From Chthoniobacter flavus Ellin428 (GTDB lineage: Bacteria; Verrucomicrobiota; Verrucomicrobiia; Chthoniobacterales; Chthoniobacteraceae), in the NCBI RefSeq assembly GCF_000173075.1, contig NZ_ABVL01000017.1, positions 62,001-126,000 on the forward strand: a stretch of DNA of 64,000 nt, given 5' to 3'. A model generated the notes under the pieces. It worked only from the letters and a program-made list of their open reading frames with translations, was not told the origin of the DNA and searched no databases. How positions within the stretch are numbered: position 1 is the first letter of the stretch; each line of letters starts with the position of its first letter. Both the position numbers and the translations under genes were made by a program. Shown here in pieces: positions 44,458 through 52,177 of the stretch.

Positions 44458-45348
44458 TTACTTCGCCGGCACGGGCGTCGCCGCGGCTTTGGCGGCCGCT
44501 TTCGCCGCCCTGGCCTCGGCAGCTTTTTTCGCACTCTCCACGGCCTGCGCTTCGAGGGGCACCCATGCCGCTTCCGCCTTCTTGAGCTGCGCAGCGTCGA
44601 AGCCGAAAGCCTGCAATACGCCGGTCGCCATGACCTTGTTGCCGTCGGTATTCATGTGCACGCCGTCGACGGTGAAGATCTTCTGTCCTGGCCGATTCGC
44701 TGCCTTGATGCGCTCCTGGAACATCGCGTTCAGGTCGGCCAGCGGCAGATGCTTTTCCTTCGCCAGCTTGCGCAGGAAATCATTGTAGGCCACCAGCTTC
44801 TTGTTCTCGTCGTTCCCCAGATTCTCCTCCTTGATCGGCGTCGAGGTGAGGATGACCACCTGCACACCAGCGTGGAGGGCCTTGTCCACGATCTCCGTGA
44901 TATTCTTCTCGTACGTCCCCTTCGGCGGCTCCATCTCGTTGCGCTTTTGGTAGGTCTGCGCCGCGGCCTCGGCGTCGTTGAGGGGCACGCCTTTCAAGCC
45001 GTGCCACACGTCGTTCACGCCACAGCTCAGCGTCATCCATTGCGGCTTTTTGTTCAGCACGTCGCGATCGACACGCGCCAGCATGTCATTGGATTTGTGT
45101 CCGCTGATGCCCGCCGGGACCGGGTCGATCTTGATGTCATTGGCATCGAACGCCGCAACGATCAATTTCACATAACCAGCCGGATTGCTCCATCCCTGCG
45201 CGGTGATCGAATCTCCAAGAAAAGCCACCTTGTCGCCCGGCTTGACGGGAATCTCCGCGAAACTGCTGGGCGCAGACGCGCAGAACAGCGAGGTGGCAAC
45301 GGCAACGGACGCGAGACGAACGACGGAGCGGAGGGTGGGAGGAAACAT
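44458..45348 (-). CDS. Secreted SGNH/GDSL hydrolase
   Basis: A 296-residue secreted esterase. Signal peptide (VRLASVAVATSLFCASAPSSFA), block I VAFLGDSITAQGW (Ser), block II PAGISGHKSND (Gly), block III LSCGVNDVWHG (Asn) and block V FTVDGVHMNTDGN (Asp/His). It belongs to the acetylxylan/rhamnogalacturonan esterase-like SGNH group, which would deacetylate polysaccharides. The last 40 residues are an Ala/Lys-rich tail. It differs from the fused esterase at 7445 in lacking the alpha/beta hydrolase domain. Confidence 0.9.
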   Translation of the reverse strand: MFPPTLRSVVRLASVAVATSLFCASAPSSFAEIPVKPGDKVAFLGDSITAQGWSNPAGYVKLIVAAFDANDIKIDPVPAGISGHKSNDMLARVDRDVLNKKPQWMTLSCGVNDVWHGLKGVPLNDAEAAAQTYQKRNEMEPPKGTYEKNITEIVDKALHAGVQVVILTSTPIKEENLGNDENKKLVAYNDFLRKLAKEKHLPLADLNAMFQERIKAANRPGQKIFTVDGVHMNTDGNKVMATGVLQAFGFDAAQLKKAEAAWVPLEAQAVESAKKAAEARAAKAAAKAAATPVPAK

Positions 45349-45425
45349 GCTTCCTTTGTTTCAAAGCCGCGCCCGCCCACGCAAGCCCGAACGTGGCGGA
45401 GCGGCTTTAGCGACGGTGAAAAGAA

Positions 45426-45495
45426 GGCCCGCGAATCACGCGAATGACACGAATGCGATGATTTCCATTCGCTTCATCTGTGTAATTCGCGGGCC
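45426..45495. repeat. Composite palindrome, GGCCCGCGAAT arms
   Basis: Left GGCCCGCGAATCACGCGAAT (45426-45445) with GACACGAATG; right CATTCGCTTCATCTGTGTAA then TTCGCGGGCC (45466-45495). Around 22 of 30 arm positions are complementary, with a 10-nt loop. It lies 34 bp past the stop of the outer-membrane gene and upstream of the SGNH gene on the minus strand, so it probably marks the 3' end of the former transcript. Confidence 0.7.
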
Positions 45496-45528
45496 AGACA
45501 ACCTCTCTGCAGGTTGATTTACAGTCTC

Positions 45529-46551
45529 TTAGAACTGCACCGTGAAACCAGCGCGGATGCGATAGTCGGCGGTGGTCTGGAACGACGTCGCGTTCATGAT
45601 CACCGGCAGATCCACGCTGACCTCGCCGTTGATGCGCCCGAACGAGGCGACGATGCGCGGCCCAACGTAAAGCGCCGTCACGCCGCTGTCAGGATCGGGC
45701 ACACCCTGGAAGCGATCATAGCCCTTGGTTTCCCCGGCAACCACACACTGCACGCCGAGGGATTTGCCGTTCTTGCGATAAAGATACACGCCGGGGCCGC
45801 CGCTCCAGGCGAGCTCGTTCGCATAGCGGAACTGGAAGTCGCCATACCCTCTCACGGAATACTCCAACTCCGCCTGCAGGAACAACGCCTTGTAACGCAA
45901 CTCAGCCTGGATGCCAAAAATCCCATCGACGGAACCGCTGCCGAGCGCGAGATCGTGCGGTCCGATGCCGCTGTCCGGCGCGCCTTCCACATCCGGCCGG
46001 TAGTTCTCCTTCAGCCGATCGCTGTCGCCCGTGGGAAATTTGATGCCGGCCGTGAGGCTGACCGTGGCGCTGAAATCCGGTTCGCCACGCCGCGCGGGCA
46101 TGACCTGTTTCCCGTCCTTCGAATACGAGGCGGCTTCCTCATGGAAAAGCGCTTCCTTTCGGAAGACGGTCACGTTGGTCGTGAGCGTCAGGTCACCCAG
46201 GCCATCGACGTGTCCGCGATCGATATCGAAGCCGAGCTGACGCTGAAAGGCGCGATAGATGTAGGGCACGCTGAGCTGCACAGCGACTCGATCGTGGAAG
46301 AAGGAAGCGCCGACCACAAATTGGGTGATGGAGCTGTCGATGTATTCGCCCGCCGGATTGGGTTGCTTCACACCATTGAGACGCTCGGTGCCGAAGTGCG
46401 TGAATTGTTCCGCGGCACCGCCGTAGAGGCTGAAGGATTTTTCGTCGACCACCCGGAGAGAGGGCGTGTAGCAGCCGCAAAAATCGCAAGCGAGAGCGGG
46501 AGCGGCGATGGAGAGGGAGAGAAGAGGAAGAAGATAAGGAGAAATTTTCAT
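45529..46551 (-). CDS. Outer-membrane beta-barrel protein with CDFCGC N-terminus
   Basis: A 340-residue protein. The signal peptide (LLPLLSLSIAAPALA) is cleaved just before CDFCGCY, a Cys-X2-Cys-X-Cys cluster at the mature N-terminus. Alternating beta strands follow and the protein ends in the aromatic barrel signature (YRIRAGFTVQF). Blocks such as FHDRVAVQLSVPYIYRAF and VSLTAGIKFPTGDSDRLKE resemble the transporter/MetA-type barrels. The Cys cluster suggests metal or redox binding near the pore (inference). It follows, on the same strand, the small Cys-pair protein at 46663. Confidence 0.8.
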   Translation of the reverse strand: MKISPYLLPLLSLSIAAPALACDFCGCYTPSLRVVDEKSFSLYGGAAEQFTHFGTERLNGVKQPNPAGEYIDSSITQFVVGASFFHDRVAVQLSVPYIYRAFQRQLGFDIDRGHVDGLGDLTLTTNVTVFRKEALFHEEAASYSKDGKQVMPARRGEPDFSATVSLTAGIKFPTGDSDRLKENYRPDVEGAPDSGIGPHDLALGSGSVDGIFGIQAELRYKALFLQAELEYSVRGYGDFQFRYANELAWSGGPGVYLYRKNGKSLGVQCVVAGETKGYDRFQGVPDPDSGVTALYVGPRIVASFGRINGEVSVDLPVIMNATSFQTTADYRIRAGFTVQF

Positions 46552-46662
46552 GTGGATTAGATTGATGGAAATGCGGCGCCGCACGTCAGTGTGCGCACGA
46601 TCCGCGGATGAATGGAGAAGCCCGGCCACGAACAGCGTGGTGGGCAGGGAGCGGTTTGCGAA

Positions 46663-47055
46663 TTAGGCCAACTCGCCTCGAGGAGGCGGGGCTGTCGGTT
46701 GCTCCGCACGGGCTTTACCGTGCCATTCCGGGATTTCCAATTTCCACGAGGTTCCCTCCAACCTCACCAAGGTCATCAGCGCCGGCATGACAAACGTCGC
46801 CTGGCTTTCCACTTCCATGTTCTGCGCCGGCTGCGGCTCGGCGCTCTTCGAACGTGCTACTTCCTTACACAGCGAACATGGATGCTTGCCGTCGAAGGTC
46901 TTCGTCACCGCAGTCACGATGTGACCACTGCGCGAATACGAGAGCAACATACGCGTCCACGCCAGCGATTGCAGCGCCATCCAATGCCCACCCGAAGCCG
47001 CGAAAAGCACCAGGAGCATCAGCACCTGGCCAAATCGGAGCAGCGTTGGGGGCAT
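46663..47055 (-). CDS. Small membrane-anchored protein with KHPCSLC motif
   Basis: A 130-residue protein with an N-terminal hydrophobic segment (VLMLLVLFAASGGHWMALQS) and a KTFDGKHPCSLCKEV motif near residue 57. The length, leader and Cys-X2-Cys in KHPC(S/N)LC recall DUF2946-like small proteins found beside copper or metal transport genes. The 111-bp gap to the downstream barrel gene with its own Cys cluster suggests they work together. Function unknown. Confidence 0.65.
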   Translation of the reverse strand: MPPTLLRFGQVLMLLVLFAASGGHWMALQSLAWTRMLLSYSRSGHIVTAVTKTFDGKHPCSLCKEVARSKSAEPQPAQNMEVESQATFVMPALMTLVRLEGTSWKLEIPEWHGKARAEQPTAPPPRGELA

Positions 47056-47121
47056 GGGCAGGGTGCTACAGGGGTGATGGAGGAGCTGTCAACACGATAT
47101 GCCGAAAAAGGCAAATACGGT

Positions 47122-47362
47122 CGCCGGTCACAGACCTGATCTTTATGCACATCTTTCCTAGAAGGGGCAATGAGTCACGAGAGCACGGGGAGGGGCGACT
47201 TCCTAGAAAAAACCCTGCACCGCGGAGCGGTGCCCTTCAGGGAGGGCGCTTCGCGCCGAGGTTTTTCGGTCGGCGACTGGGAAGTCGCCGCTCCCAGTGG
47301 CATTCGGAGCGGTGGCATGTTGCGGAGATGTCTCTATAAAGATCAGGTCACAGACCGCCGCT
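47122..47362. repeat. 241-bp MITE-like element with ~38-bp terminal inverted repeats
   Basis: The left end CGCCGGTCACAGACCTGATC with TTTATGCACATCTTTCC, and the right end (reverse complement) CGGCGGTCTGTGACCTGATC with TTTATAGAGACATCTCC, match at most positions. Inside is a second inverted pair, GGGGCGACTTCC against GGAAGTCGCCGCTCC, plus AACCCTGCACCGCGGAGCGG. It fills most of the gap between the Cys-motif gene and sanA. It has no coding capacity. Confidence 0.72.
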
Positions 47363-47450
47363 ACCACTGCCGCGCCATTCCCCCGCCAGCTAATCGTTGC
47401 AAAATTTTCCATTCTCAATTTCCCATTTTCCATCCCAAGCTCCCATCTCG

Positions 47451-48128
47451 ATGGGTCTCTCTTTTCTCAAACGCCGCTCGTTCTGGCTCGTCCTCACCGC
47501 GCTGGCTCTTCTCTTCGTCGCTTTCGTCGCCGGCGCCAATTACTGGGTCATTCATAGCACGCGCGAGGCGATCTTCACCGACCTCGCGCTCCTGCCAAAG
47601 ACCGACGTCGCCCTGGTGCTCGGCACCTCGCGTTACAACGGCGACGGCCATAGCCCAAATCCCTTCTTCCTCGGGCGCATGAACACCGCCGCCCGCCTCT
47701 ACCATGAAGGCAAGGTGCGCCATCTGCTCGTGAGCGGTGACAACGGCCACGTCGGATACGACGAACCCACGTGGATGCGCGACGCGTTGATCGCCCGTGG
47801 TGTCCCCCGCTCCGCGATCACACTCGACTATGCGGGCTTCCGCACGCTCGACTCAATGGCGCGCGCAAAGAATGTCTTCGGCCTGCAACGCTTCACGATC
47901 GTAACCGATGACTTTCACATCTCGCGCTCCGTATTCCTCGCGCGCTCCTATGGCCTCGATGTTGTGGGCTTTCCTTCGGAACGGGTCGCCTATTGGTGGT
48001 CGAAAAAGGTCCGCACCCGCGAACTCGCCTCCCGCACCGTGGCCTTTCTCGAAGTCTACCTGCTCCACACCAAGCCTCGTTACTTCGGCCCACCGGTGAA
48101 GATCGCTGTCGGGACGGACGGCAAGTAG
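47451..48128 (+). CDS. SanA/DUF218-like envelope protein
   Basis: A 225-residue inner-membrane-anchored protein. One N-terminal helix (FWLVLTALALLFVAFVAGANY) is followed by the DUF218 domain: VALVLGTSRYNGDGHSPNPF, ARLYHEGKVRHLLVSGDNG, YDEPTWMRDALIARGVP, DYAGFRTLDSMARAK and FTIVTDDFHISRSVFLARSYGLDVVG (split as FTIVTDDFHISRS and LARSYGLDVVG). E. coli SanA supports the vancomycin barrier at high temperature. ATG 47451 is chosen; directly before it lies TTTCCCATTTTCCAT-type tandem sequence. Confidence 0.88.
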   Translation: MGLSFLKRRSFWLVLTALALLFVAFVAGANYWVIHSTREAIFTDLALLPKTDVALVLGTSRYNGDGHSPNPFFLGRMNTAARLYHEGKVRHLLVSGDNGHVGYDEPTWMRDALIARGVPRSAITLDYAGFRTLDSMARAKNVFGLQRFTIVTDDFHISRSVFLARSYGLDVVGFPSERVAYWWSKKVRTRELASRTVAFLEVYLLHTKPRYFGPPVKIAVGTDGK

Positions 48129-48233
48129 GTTTCTCGTTTCTTGTTTCTCGTTTCTGGTTGTCCCAAGTCGCGACCCCTCAGATTGCGCGGCGCCCACTTG
48201 GAACCAGAAACTAGAAACTAGAAACTAGAAACC
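48129..48233. repeat. Composite palindrome with GTTTCT/AGAAAC tandem arms
   Basis: The left arm starts 1 nt after the sanA stop: GGTTTCTCGTTTCTTGTTTC then TCGTTTCTGGTTGTCCCAAG. The right arm: CTTGGAACCAGAAACTAGAA then ACTAGAAACTAGAAACC, ending 15 nt before the stop of hpnJ. Each arm is three to four copies of a GTTTCTN 7-8-mer. Sitting between convergent genes, it could serve as a bidirectional terminator, though it lacks T-tracts. Confidence 0.8.
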
Positions 48234-48248
48234 AGTATTAACCCGCAC

Positions 48249-49679
48249 CTAAGTCCCCGCGCTGCGCAAACTGAGGAAACGGAAAAACTCCGCACCCTCG
48301 CGCAAACGCCGTTTCATCATATCCCAATCGCCGAGCATTTCGCCGAGCATGCGGGCGATCGGGCGCGGACGGAAGTAGTACGCTTTGTAGAAGCGTTCGA
48401 CCGAGCGGAAGATCTCCGCCTGCGTCAGGCCTTCGTATTCCAGCGCCGCGGCTTGCTGGCCGAATTCATCCACGAGATGCGCGTCGCCGGCAAACCAGCC
48501 ATTTTCCCTGGCCTGCCGGTAAAGCTCGGTGCCCGGATACGGTGCCGCGAGGCTCACTTGAATCGAAAACACATCGAGCGACTTCGCATATTCGATCGTC
48601 TCGCGAATCGTCTCCGGCGTCTCGCCCGGCAATCCGAGAATGAATGTCCCGTGAATGGTGATCCCGAGCTTCCGGCAATTCTCGGTGAACTCCCGCGCCT
48701 CCTCGATGCGAATGCCTTTCTTGATGTTATCGAGAATGCGCTGCACACCGCTCTCGTAACCGACGAGCAGCAACCGCAGCCCATTGTCGCGCATCGTCTT
48801 GAGCGTCTCGTAGTTGACATTCGCCCGTGCGTTGCAACTCCATGTCATCCCCAACTTGCCGAGTTCCCTGGCGATCTCCCGCGCGCGGGGCTGATACGCG
48901 GTGAACGTATCGTCGTCGAAAAAGAACTCCTTCACCTGCGGAAAAAGCCGCTGCGCATGGGCCATCTCTCGCGCCACACCGGCCGGTGATTTCGCGCGAT
49001 ACTTATGTCCGCCGACGGTCTGCGGCCAGAGGCAAAACGTGCACTGCGCCGGGCAACCGCGCCCGGTGTAATGCGAAACGTAGGGGTGCTTCAGGTAACC
49101 GATGAAATAACGCTCGATCTCCAGGTGACGCGCATACACATCCATGACACTCGGCAACTCGTCGAAGCTTTCGATCATCGCCCGCTCGGCATTGTGCACG
49201 ATCTGGCCGTCGCGGCGGAAGGAAAGCCCATCGATTTCCGCCAACGGCTTGCCGAGTGCGACATCGCGGCAGGTGAAATCAAATTCCTTGCGCCCGACGA
49301 AATCGATCGCCTCGCTCGCGCGCAACGTCTCCTCCGGGAGCACGGCCGCGTGGGCGCCGACCAATCCGACGCGCACATCGGGGTTCTGTAACTTCAACGC
49401 CTCGGCCAGTTCGGCGTCGCCGCGCAAGGTCGGCGCGCTGGTGTGGATGATGACGATCTCCTGATCCCGCGCAATCCGCAGGACATCGTCCCGCGACAGA
49501 TCATGCGGCGGCGCATCCACCAGCTTCGCCCCCTCGATCAGCGCCGCCGGTTGCGCCAGCCAGGTCGGAAACCAGAACGAACGCACCTCACGTTTTGCCT
49601 GATAACGCGACCCCGCTCCGCCATCGAAGCCTTGCCACGAGGGTGGATTGACGAAGAGGGTTTTCTGGAAAGAGCTCAC
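48249..49679 (-). CDS. hpnJ: Hopanoid-associated B12-binding radical SAM protein HpnJ
   Basis: A 476-residue cytoplasmic protein. The N-terminal cobalamin-binding-like region has LFVNPPSWQGFDGGAGSRYQ and EVRSFWFPTWLAQPAAL. The radical SAM core has the cluster motif C-X3-C-X2-C in GRGCPAQCTFCLWPQTVGG, followed by VKEFFFDDDTFTAY and GLRLLLVGYESG. The C-terminus MMKRRLREGAEFFRFL is typical. These stretches match the HpnJ branch closely; HpnJ is tied to bacteriohopanetetrol cyclitol ether formation. The start is GTG 49679. No other hopanoid gene (shc, hpnH, hpnG) lies in the window. Confidence 0.87.
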   Translation of the reverse strand: MSSFQKTLFVNPPSWQGFDGGAGSRYQAKREVRSFWFPTWLAQPAALIEGAKLVDAPPHDLSRDDVLRIARDQEIVIIHTSAPTLRGDAELAEALKLQNPDVRVGLVGAHAAVLPEETLRASEAIDFVGRKEFDFTCRDVALGKPLAEIDGLSFRRDGQIVHNAERAMIESFDELPSVMDVYARHLEIERYFIGYLKHPYVSHYTGRGCPAQCTFCLWPQTVGGHKYRAKSPAGVAREMAHAQRLFPQVKEFFFDDDTFTAYQPRAREIARELGKLGMTWSCNARANVNYETLKTMRDNGLRLLLVGYESGVQRILDNIKKGIRIEEAREFTENCRKLGITIHGTFILGLPGETPETIRETIEYAKSLDVFSIQVSLAAPYPGTELYRQARENGWFAGDAHLVDEFGQQAAALEYEGLTQAEIFRSVERFYKAYYFRPRPIARMLGEMLGDWDMMKRRLREGAEFFRFLSLRSAGT

Positions 49680-49758
49680 ACCGAGCTATCTAGCCGCGGA
49701 ATTCGCGGTTTGCATCATGATTGTGACAATCGCGACAGATTGCATCCCGGTCCGACTG

Positions 49759-50847
49759 ATGCCAGAACAGTGGCCTTTGAACATCGGCCGCCTTCGACTT
49801 CACAACCAGCAGATCTCCACGCACCGCTTCACGCGCCCGGCAGAGGTCGTCGCCTGGCTGGGCGCGATGCAGGCCCAGGACTATCCCGGCGCGCTGTGGT
49901 CGATCGGACTGCGTCTGCCCGGTGCCACGCAAGAGGACATCGAGCACGCCATCGCCGAGCGCACGATCGTTCGCACCTGGCCGATGCGTGGCACGCTGCA
50001 TTTCGTCGCAGCAGAGGACTTGCACTGGATGCGCACGCTGCTCGCCCCGCGCATCATTGCCCGCAGCGCCGGCCGGCACCGGCAACTGGAATTGACGGAC
50101 GCGATTTTTACGCGCGCCGAGAAGATCTTCCTCAAGGCCCTGCGTGGCGGTCAGCAATTGACCCGCGAGGAAATGTTCGCCCTGCTCGAGAAATCGCGGA
50201 TCAGCACCACGGACCAGCGCGGCTATCACATCCTGTGGCGCCTCGCGCAGGAAGGCCTGCTCTGCTTCGGCACACACCGGGGAAAGCAACCCACCTTCAC
50301 CTTGCTCGACGAATGGCTGCCCGCTGGCCAACCGCGCGATGCGGAAGCCTGCCTTGCCGAACTCGCTCTCCGCTATTTCACCAGTCATGGCCCGGCCACG
50401 ATGGACGATTTCGTCGCCTGGTCCGGGCTGCGCATTTCCGAGGCGAAAGCCGGTGTGCACCTGCTCTCCACGAGACTCGCCCGCGAAAACGTGGCGGAGA
50501 AAACCTACTGGTTTTCGACCGACACACCGGTTGCGGCGAAGAAATCGAGTGCCGCATATCTCTTGCCTGGCTTTGATGAATTCATGCTCGGCTATCGCGA
50601 CCGCTCTCCATCGTTGGCACCGAAGCACGCGGACAAGATCTGTCCGTCTTCCAATGGGGTGTTCCATCCCACAGTGGTGGTCGACGGCCAGGTCATCGGC
50701 ACTTGGAAGCGCATCGCCCAGAAATCCGCGCTATCGATCACTCCCACTCCTTTCGAGAGTTTCGGCCCAACCGTCCGACGCGCCCTCGCTGCACCTGCTC
50801 GGCGCTATGGACAATTCGTGGGCAGCAAAGCGACCGTCGTCGACTGA
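49759..50847 (+). CDS. AlkZ/YcaQ-like winged-helix DNA glycosylase (HTH_42)
   Basis: A 362-residue protein of the HTH_42/DUF1006 family. The QxQ motif that is catalytic in AlkZ is seen in WLGAMQAQDYPGALW near residue 38. Further motifs are RTWPMRGTLHFV, a winged-helix TREEMFALLEKSRI, TMDDFVAWSGL, and AYLLPGFDEFMLGYRDRS. AlkZ excises interstrand crosslinks and azinomycin adducts; E. coli YcaQ removes mustard crosslinks. ATG 49759 starts the family N-terminus. It is divergent from hpnJ. Confidence 0.87.
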   Translation: MPEQWPLNIGRLRLHNQQISTHRFTRPAEVVAWLGAMQAQDYPGALWSIGLRLPGATQEDIEHAIAERTIVRTWPMRGTLHFVAAEDLHWMRTLLAPRIIARSAGRHRQLELTDAIFTRAEKIFLKALRGGQQLTREEMFALLEKSRISTTDQRGYHILWRLAQEGLLCFGTHRGKQPTFTLLDEWLPAGQPRDAEACLAELALRYFTSHGPATMDDFVAWSGLRISEAKAGVHLLSTRLARENVAEKTYWFSTDTPVAAKKSSAAYLLPGFDEFMLGYRDRSPSLAPKHADKICPSSNGVFHPTVVVDGQVIGTWKRIAQKSALSITPTPFESFGPTVRRALAAPARRYGQFVGSKATVVD

Positions 50848-50933
50848 CGCCCAATTCGTTTTGACCCGCACAGCTCTCGAAGGATAAAGTCCACGGGGTT
50901 CAAAAGGCAGGCCCTCAAACTCATTTTCTCCCC

Positions 50934-51998
50934 ATGGCTTACTCCTTCGCTGCGCGTTGGTTCATCTCCAGCACTTCTCTCCTCCTCTCGGCCACACTCG
51001 GGTTCAGCGCCGACGTCCCCGGCAACCTCATCGTCAATGGCAGTTTCGAAGCCGGCATGCAGATTTGGAAAGGCGACGGCAAGATCGTCTTACTGCCGGA
51101 AGGCAATCGCGTGTGCGAGATTGAGGCATCCAAGAGCCGGATGAAAGACATCAAGCAGGAGTTTCACATGAAGCAACTCCAGCAGGTGGAAGTCATCTTC
51201 CGCGCCCGGTCACTCAATTACACCGGCCCGGGATTGCGCGTCTCCATTCATCAAACCGGCAGTGGTTCGCTGATCTGGAACAAGCAGTTGCCCGAAGATG
51301 GAAGCTGGCGCGAATTCCACATCCTCTATACCCGTGCGGGTGGAAACGTCGACGCTCGTGAATTGAACATCGCGACGCTGATCGGCACCGGCAAGGTGCA
51401 GGTCGACGACGTGGAAGTGCGGGAACCGAGCAAGGTCGTCGAAAACCAACCGCCGCAACCCGTCGCTCCCAGCCCTGCCGCGACCCCAATGCCGGAAACC
51501 AGACCTCCCGCCTCGGCGCCCTTCGCCAGGCCGGCGGCCCCGCCTCCTTCGGCAATTCCCACTTCCCCGCTCCCGGCGGGCACGTTTGGATCGCTGGCGG
51601 ATGTTCTGAAATCCGTGCCGCCAGATTCGCTGAAGAAGCTCCAGGACGCATCGACCGTGGAAGCCGGCATCACCGAGATCAATCAATACCTGGCTCAGAA
51701 TGCCAAAGGGAAGCCGGCTCAGTTCCGCGTGAAGATCGCCGTCGCCGAGCCTGTCGCAGAAAAGCGCAACAAATTCCGCGTCCGCATGGTGGACGCTTCT
51801 GTCGCCAACGGGACTGGCGATGACATCAACGGGCGCCTCTGGGCTTACTTCCCAGAAAGCTCCGTCCCACCGGATGGCAAGGCCACTGTCGGTAGTGAGA
51901 TTGTCATTTCCGGCGTCATCGGTCGCTGCGACATCAATAACAAAGGCCACCTGCAATTGAACATCGACTTGCAGGGCTCGAAGCTGGCCAGTCCGTAA
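50934..51998 (+). CDS. Secreted protein: CBM4/9-like domain, Pro-rich linker, C-terminal beta domain
   Basis: A 354-residue exported protein. Signal peptide (FISSTSLLLSATLGFSA), then NLIVNGSFEAGMQIWKGDG, the hallmark opening of CBM4/9-like sandwich domains (about 28-165), closing with VQVDDVEVREPS. A 45-residue Pro/Ala linker follows, with a C-terminal domain (about 240-354) that ends as an OB-like beta pattern (VGSEIVISGVIGRCDINN). No catalytic motif. It may bind cell-surface or extracellular glycans. The ORF is monocistronic and flanked downstream by a perfect palindrome. Confidence 0.72.
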   Translation: MAYSFAARWFISSTSLLLSATLGFSADVPGNLIVNGSFEAGMQIWKGDGKIVLLPEGNRVCEIEASKSRMKDIKQEFHMKQLQQVEVIFRARSLNYTGPGLRVSIHQTGSGSLIWNKQLPEDGSWREFHILYTRAGGNVDARELNIATLIGTGKVQVDDVEVREPSKVVENQPPQPVAPSPAATPMPETRPPASAPFARPAAPPPSAIPTSPLPAGTFGSLADVLKSVPPDSLKKLQDASTVEAGITEINQYLAQNAKGKPAQFRVKIAVAEPVAEKRNKFRVRMVDASVANGTGDDINGRLWAYFPESSVPPDGKATVGSEIVISGVIGRCDINNKGHLQLNIDLQGSKLASP

Positions 51999-52032
51999 GA
52001 GGGTGGACCGAAAGCCGGACAAAAGGAGTTTT

Positions 52033-52113
52033 GACCACGGATTACGCGGATTTCACAGATGAGGCGAGCGGAGCAGATTTCTGTAATCCGTGAAATCCGC
52101 GTAATCCGTGGTC
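52033..52113. repeat. Palindrome with a perfect 24-bp stem
   Basis: Positions 52033-52056 (GACCACGGATTACGCGGATT plus TCAC) are exactly complementary to 52090-52113, around a 33-nt loop. The stem consists of CGGATT repeats. It lies between the convergent CBM-like gene (stop 51998) and the beta-lactamase-fold gene (stop 52178), 34 nt past the former. No T-tract is present. Confidence 0.88.
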
Positions 52114-52177
52114 ACTCTTCATCCCGAATGAGTTTCGGTACGCCCTCTATGGACGGCCAGCAACTCCTTCCGCCTCA

